Of a DNA stretch of 9,183 bases, positions 5,752-9,183 are shown in pieces (the first letter of the stretch is position 1; each line of letters begins with the position of its first letter). Source of the DNA: Bryobacterales bacterium (GTDB lineage: Bacteria > Acidobacteriota > Terriglobia > Bryobacterales > Bryobacteraceae); assembly GCA_003132905.1 (NCBI GenBank), contig PKZC01000259.1:1-9183 (forward strand), read 5' to 3'. The notes below the pieces were generated by a model. That model was not told the DNA's origin, did no database searches, and saw only the letters and a list, made by a program, of their open reading frames with translations. Both the position numbers and the translations under genes were made by a program.

Positions 5752-6207
5752 ATGCGAAGCCTTGGATTGTCCCTGGTTGCGGGTGTGGTTTTGACTGCAA
5801 TGGCCGCGATGGCACAAGCGCCGACGACGTTTCAGCCGGTTGGCAACATGAAGCAGCTGATGATCGACATCATCTATCCGACGTCCGATGCGCTGTTCTA
5901 TGTAGATCGCGATCCGCCCAAGAATCAGAAGGAATGGAACGATCTGCGAACGCAGGCGCTGATGCTGGCCGAGTCCGGCAACCTGCTGATGATGGAAGGC
6001 CGGGCACGCGATCAGAAGAACTGGATTATGGAGTCGAAGATGTTGATCGATCTCGGCGCCAAGGCGTACCAGGCCACCCAGAATAAGGATCTGGACGGGA
6101 TTCGCGCGCTCAACGATCCGCTGAACGCGGCGTGCGTGACGTGTCATCAACAGTACCGGCCGGGGTATCATCGCAGGCCACCAGCGGCGGCTCCCGCAGC
6201 CCAATAG
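5752..6207 (+). CDS. Cytochrome c'/c-556-like monoheme protein, periplasmic
   Basis: A 151-residue exported cytochrome. Residues 1-21 form a signal peptide ending AAMA before Gln22. The mature part is a predicted four-helix bundle with a single heme c site near the C-terminus, CVTCH (Cys128, Cys131, His132), the arrangement of the cytochrome c'/c-556 group. Met33 in NMKQLM lies where c-556-type proteins place the axial methionine, although the exact ligand is a guess. The tail is rich in Ala and Pro. ATG 5752 is preceded by GAGAGG with a 5-base gap, which fixes the start over the in-frame TTG at 5734. The ADOP permease follows after 10 bases and is probably co-transcribed. The repeated sequence upstream indicates the gene once sat divergently next to the dehydrogenase gene, so the protein may accept electrons from that enzyme. 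Confidence 0.85.
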   Translation: MRSLGLSLVAGVVLTAMAAMAQAPTTFQPVGNMKQLMIDIIYPTSDALFYVDRDPPKNQKEWNDLRTQALMLAESGNLLMMEGRARDQKNWIMESKMLIDLGAKAYQATQNKDLDGIRALNDPLNAACVTCHQQYRPGYHRRPPAAAPAAQ

Positions 6208-6217
6208 CTTTTTTGCA

Positions 6218-8641
6218 ATGCTTCGAAACCTCCGGGATACTTTTCGCTCTCTGCGCGAAAGCCTTGGACTAACGTGCACGATATTGCTCACGATAGCGCT
6301 CGGCATCGGAGCGAACACGGCAATGTTCACGGTAGCTTACGCCACGCTGCTGGCGCCGTTGCCCTACCCTAATCCTGGCCAATTGGTGAACGTTTGGTCG
6401 AAGTTTCAAGGGCAGCGCAATGGGGTTTCGGTGGCCGATTTCCTGGATTGGAAGCGGCAGAGCAAATCCTTCCAGGACTTGAACGCGGGCAGCGAAGACA
6501 ATTTCAATATCGCTACGCAGGATAGGCCGGAATTCCTGGATGGCGTCGATGCTACGCCGGGTTACTTCAAGATGTTGGGCAATTCTCTTTTCCTGGGCCG
6601 CACTTTTCTCCCCGAGGAGGGGCAGCCAGGCAAAGGACACGTGGTGATTCTCACGCATCGACTGTGGCAGCGGCTGGGTGCGAATCGAAAGATCATCGGC
6701 CAACCATTGCAGATCAACGGGGAGCCTTACACCGTAGTTGGCGTATTTGGGCCGGGCGTTTTTGATCGCTGGATGTGGGAACTGATGGTCCCGCTGGTGT
6801 TCAAGCCCGAACAACTGCACGATCGCGACAGCCGCTACTGGCTGGTGACGGGGCGGCTCAAGCCCGGCGTGAGCATCCAACAGGCGCAGGCCGAGATGGA
6901 CGCGATCACGGCGCGAGCGGCCAGGGATTATCCCAAGAGCAATCAAGGTTGGGGCGCGAGCGTAGAGCCTTGGAAGAATGATTTCCTGCCGCGCGAACGA
7001 AGGTTGACTCTATGGCTGCTGCTTGGCGCAGTGGGATTTTTGCTGCTGATCGCCTGCCTGAATGTGGCCAATCTGCTGCTAGCCAAAGGCATCACACGGC
7101 AAAGGGAAGTGGCTATTCGCGGCGCTTTAGGCGCGAGACCCCGCGCAATTTTCGCGCAATTCCTTACCGAGGGCCTGACCCTCGCGATTTTCGCCAGCGT
7201 CATCGGCCTGGCTGCCGGTTATGCCATGTTGCGAGGGCTGGTGGCGGTGATTCCAACGGACGCTTTGCCGGCGGAGGCTGACCTGCGATTGAATCTTCCG
7301 ATCCTGCTGATCATGCTAAGCGCCACAACCCTGGCGGGCGTGCTTTTTGGTTGCGCGCCAGCCTGGTTCGCCTCGCGGGTGGATCCGGCCGGCGTGCTCA
7401 AGGAGGGCGGCCGCGCTGGAGTTGGCGCAGGACGCCACCGGCTTCGCCGCATCCTGATTGTCGGTGAGTTTGCATTGAGCCTGGCGCTGCTGGCGGGAGC
7501 GGGATTGTCGATTCACAGCTTCTGGAATCTCACGCACACCGATCTGGGCGTCCGCACCGATCACATTCTTGGCTTTTACCTGGACTCGGTGCCGCTTGAG
7601 AAGAATCTCAGCCAGGCGAAAGTAAATGTGTATTATCGCCGCATTCTTGCCGCCATCCGAGGCGTACCGGGGGTCTCTCACTTGGGCGCGCTCAGCTATT
7701 TGCCTCTCGATACCATGCACGCCGAAACGCCTTTCGCGATAGCGGGGCTGCCGGCCTACGCGAACCCATCTCTGCGCCCCAGTGCCGACTTCCAAATGGT
7801 TACCCCGGATTATTTCCAGACCTTTGGAATTCGGATTATAAAAGGACGGGCGTTTACCGACGCCGATGATGAATCCAGCCTGAAGGTCGCAATGGTTAAT
7901 GAGACATTTGCCAACAGATTTCTCAAAGGGCTCGATCCGCTGCGTCAGCGACTCGTGATGGAGCAGGTAATTCCAGGCGGCCAGCCACAGAATGCGCCAT
8001 CCAAGGAGTGGCAAATCGTAGGTGTGTTCCACACCGTCAAGAGCCGAGGATCGCGCGAGGATAATCCGGAGATCGACACGCCTTTCTGGCAAGAGGCTTA
8101 TGACATCTCTGGGATCGGCGTCCGAACCACGCTGGATCCGGCAGCTATGCTGAAGAGCATCGCGGGAGCCATCAATGCAGTGGATCCACAGGCGGCGCTT
8201 TACAGGCCCCTGACTATGGAACAAGTGCACGATCGGGTTCTCGCGAACGACCGGTTTACGCTGATCCTGTTCAGCAGTTTCGCCACGGTTGCGCTGCTGC
8301 TTGCAACGGTAGGGATCTACGGCGTGATGGCGTTCTCGGTCAATCAACGTTCACGTGAGATCGCATTGCGGATGGCGCTGGGTGCGACGCGCAGCGGCGT
8401 GATCGCCCTGGTAGTGAAAGAAGGCGTAGCGCTAGCCGGTGTGGGACTCGCCCTCGGATTGATCGGCGCCTACTTCGTGGGGCGCGCGATGCAGACCATT
8501 CTCTTTGGCGTAAGTGCGATCGATCTCTCCGCTTTCGGCGCGGTAGGGCTCTTGCTTCTGTTGGCTGCTTTGGCGGCGTGCTACCTGCCGGCGCTCCGGG
8601 CCGCATCGGTGGAAGCCATGCAACTGCTCAGAAACGAGTGA
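6218..8641 (+). CDS. ADOP-type ABC transporter permease (duplicated MacB/FtsX)
   Basis: An 807-residue permease built as two MacB-like halves. Half one has a membrane helix at about residues 17-40 ending in ALGIGANTAMFTV, a periplasmic MacB core domain to about residue 255, and an FtsX region at about 262-391 (LLLIACLNVANLLLAKG, REVAIRGALGARPRAIFAQF). Half two has a helix at about 411-435, a second periplasmic domain, and an FtsX region at about 680-800 (REIALRMALGATRSGVIALV, ending PALRAASVEAMQLLRNE). This doubled plan is typical of acidobacterial 'orphan' permeases, which lack a linked ATPase; none is seen here, so an ATPase encoded elsewhere is required. The N-terminus is short, without the extra cytoplasmic domain some members have. 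There is no Shine-Dalgarno before ATG 6218, which lies 10 bases after the cytochrome stop. The transported or extracted substrate is unknown. Part of the gene (7168-7356) exists again as fragments at 3002-5670. Confidence 0.9.
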   Translation: MLRNLRDTFRSLRESLGLTCTILLTIALGIGANTAMFTVAYATLLAPLPYPNPGQLVNVWSKFQGQRNGVSVADFLDWKRQSKSFQDLNAGSEDNFNIATQDRPEFLDGVDATPGYFKMLGNSLFLGRTFLPEEGQPGKGHVVILTHRLWQRLGANRKIIGQPLQINGEPYTVVGVFGPGVFDRWMWELMVPLVFKPEQLHDRDSRYWLVTGRLKPGVSIQQAQAEMDAITARAARDYPKSNQGWGASVEPWKNDFLPRERRLTLWLLLGAVGFLLLIACLNVANLLLAKGITRQREVAIRGALGARPRAIFAQFLTEGLTLAIFASVIGLAAGYAMLRGLVAVIPTDALPAEADLRLNLPILLIMLSATTLAGVLFGCAPAWFASRVDPAGVLKEGGRAGVGAGRHRLRRILIVGEFALSLALLAGAGLSIHSFWNLTHTDLGVRTDHILGFYLDSVPLEKNLSQAKVNVYYRRILAAIRGVPGVSHLGALSYLPLDTMHAETPFAIAGLPAYANPSLRPSADFQMVTPDYFQTFGIRIIKGRAFTDADDESSLKVAMVNETFANRFLKGLDPLRQRLVMEQVIPGGQPQNAPSKEWQIVGVFHTVKSRGSREDNPEIDTPFWQEAYDISGIGVRTTLDPAAMLKSIAGAINAVDPQAALYRPLTMEQVHDRVLANDRFTLILFSSFATVALLLATVGIYGVMAFSVNQRSREIALRMALGATRSGVIALVVKEGVALAGVGLALGLIGAYFVGRAMQTILFGVSAIDLSAFGAVGLLLLLAALAACYLPALRAASVEAMQLLRNE

Positions 8642-8645
8642 ATTC

Positions 8646-8663
8646 AGCGCCGCGATTGGCGCT
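8646..8663. terminator. Small hairpin after the permease, weak terminator candidate
   Basis: AGCGCC and GGCGCT form perfect 6-bp arms with a 6-base loop, five bases after the permease stop. No T-run follows, so it does not meet the usual pattern of an intrinsic terminator. It may only protect the mRNA 3' end. Confidence 0.25.
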
Positions 8664-8741
8664 CATAAACTACAGTGCCTTCTATAAGATACATATGGTT
8701 TTCGGCCTAGCGACAGCCCGTCCGCGCGGCATTAAAACAGG

Positions 8742-8747
8742 TATGAT
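8742..8747 (+). promoter_or_regulatory. Candidate -10 (TATGAT) for the iron-sulfur subunit gene
   Basis: TATGAT lies 33 bases before ATG 8781, within the 139-base gap after the permease. The expected -35 position (about 8719-8724) is GC-rich and shows no consensus. The gap nevertheless suggests a separate transcription unit. Confidence 0.3.
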
Positions 8748-8780
8748 ACGAGGTGCAGATCAACAAATAGGAGACTGCCG

Positions 8781-9183
8781 ATGGCTTTCCAACTCACAGT
8801 GAATGGACGGTCCACCACCGTCGATGTACCCGCGGACATGCCCCTGTTGTGGGCGATCCGCGATGTTCTGAAACTGAAAGGGACGAAGTACGGCTGCGGC
8901 ATCGGCCAGTGTGGAGCGTGCACTGTGCACCTCAATGGCAAGGCCGTGCGGAGCTGCCTGACGCCCGTAGCGGCGGCCGCTAAGGCGCCCATCACGACAA
9001 TCGAAGGACTTTCGGCGGACGGCACGCATCCAGTGCAGCTCGCATGGCTCGAAATCGACGTGCCACAGTGCGGGTATTGCCAAGCCGGCCAAATGATGTC
9101 GGCCTCGGCGCTGCTCGCCAAGACACCCAAACCCACCGATCAAGATATCAACTCGGCCCTGAACGGAAACCTGTGCCGCTGCG
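8781..9183 (+). CDS. (2Fe-2S)-binding subunit of a molybdenum hydroxylase (isoquinoline 1-oxidoreductase alpha type), 3' end outside window
   Basis: The frame stays open for 134 codons to the window edge. ATG 8781 follows AGGAG (8769-8773) with a 7-base gap. The N-terminal plant-ferredoxin fold carries Cys39, Cys44, Cys47 and Cys59 ([14 protein letters not shown], then SCL). The C-terminal helical domain carries Cys97 and Cys100 ([10 protein letters not shown]) and Cys132/Cys134 (NLCRC), the second [2Fe-2S] cluster site typical of the xanthine-oxidase family. The family is about 150 residues long, so roughly the last 15-20 residues are missing. The protein would pass electrons from the molybdenum cofactor of a large partner subunit, expected just downstream, to an acceptor such as a cytochrome c. 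Isoquinoline oxidoreductase and aldehyde dehydrogenase members share this layout, so the substrate cannot be assigned. No signal peptide is present. Confidence 0.87.
   Translation, partial: MAFQLTVNGRSTTVDVPADMPLLWAIRDVLKLKGTKYGCGIGQCGACTVHLNGKAVRSCLTPVAAAAKAPITTIEGLSADGTHPVQLAWLEIDVPQCGYCQAGQMMSASALLAKTPKPTDQDINSALNGNLCRC

Noticed and set aside
5527..6330. A 267-codon minus-strand frame crossing the cytochrome gene
   Set aside because: It is antisense to the cytochrome and the permease start and includes the repeat; its similarity to another minus-strand frame near 2985 comes only from the direct repeat.

Overview
The window looks like a chromosomal segment from an Acidobacteriota member (Bryobacter/Solibacter-like). 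This is inferred from gene content: an 807-residue MacB/FtsX-type duplicated permease without an ATPase (the acidobacterial 'ADOP' type), a PadR repressor coupled to a small partner gene, and a periplasmic quinoprotein dehydrogenase. No rRNA, tRNA, CRISPR array or intact transposase was seen.

Layout. 1-360: C-terminal remnant of an alpha/beta hydrolase. 343-363: perfect inverted repeat, the probable PadR operator. 378-1240: PadR repressor and a 191-residue partner gene overlapping by ATGA. 1237-2973 (minus): PQQ-dependent dehydrogenase whose stop codon overlaps that of the partner gene. 2949-5721: a rearranged accessory block (below). 5752-8641: a cytochrome c'-like monoheme protein followed 10 bases later by the ADOP permease. 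8781-9183: 5' part of a two-[2Fe-2S] subunit of a molybdenum hydroxylase (isoquinoline 1-oxidoreductase alpha type), cut by the window edge.

The most informative structure is 2949-5721. A ~52-bp segment holding the first codons of the dehydrogenase and its upstream region occurs twice (2949-3001 and 5670-5721). Between the copies lie three fragments of the downstream ADOP gene, in order and in the same orientation: 3002-3029, 4866-4984 and 5632-5670. They correspond to successive parts of the permease (about 7168-7195, 7200-7318 and 7318-7356). The simplest reading is an old tandem duplication with one breakpoint near codon 8 of the dehydrogenase and the other near codon 380 of the permease. 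Most of the spare copy (cytochrome gene and ADOP N-terminus) was then lost, and what remained received two insertions. Before this, the dehydrogenase and the cytochrome were probably divergent neighbours sharing one intergenic region, which suggests they work together as periplasmic oxidase and electron acceptor.

Insertion 1 (about 3030-4863) carries minus-strand accessory genes: a decayed SIR2-like gene with two in-frame stops, a 39-codon ORF coupled by ATGA to an acyltransferase-3 membrane protein, and a SprT-like metallopeptidase pseudogene with two homopolymer frameshifts. Insertion 2 (about 4985-5630) carries one single-pass membrane protein of unknown function. All family names rest on reading motifs by eye; no database search was possible.
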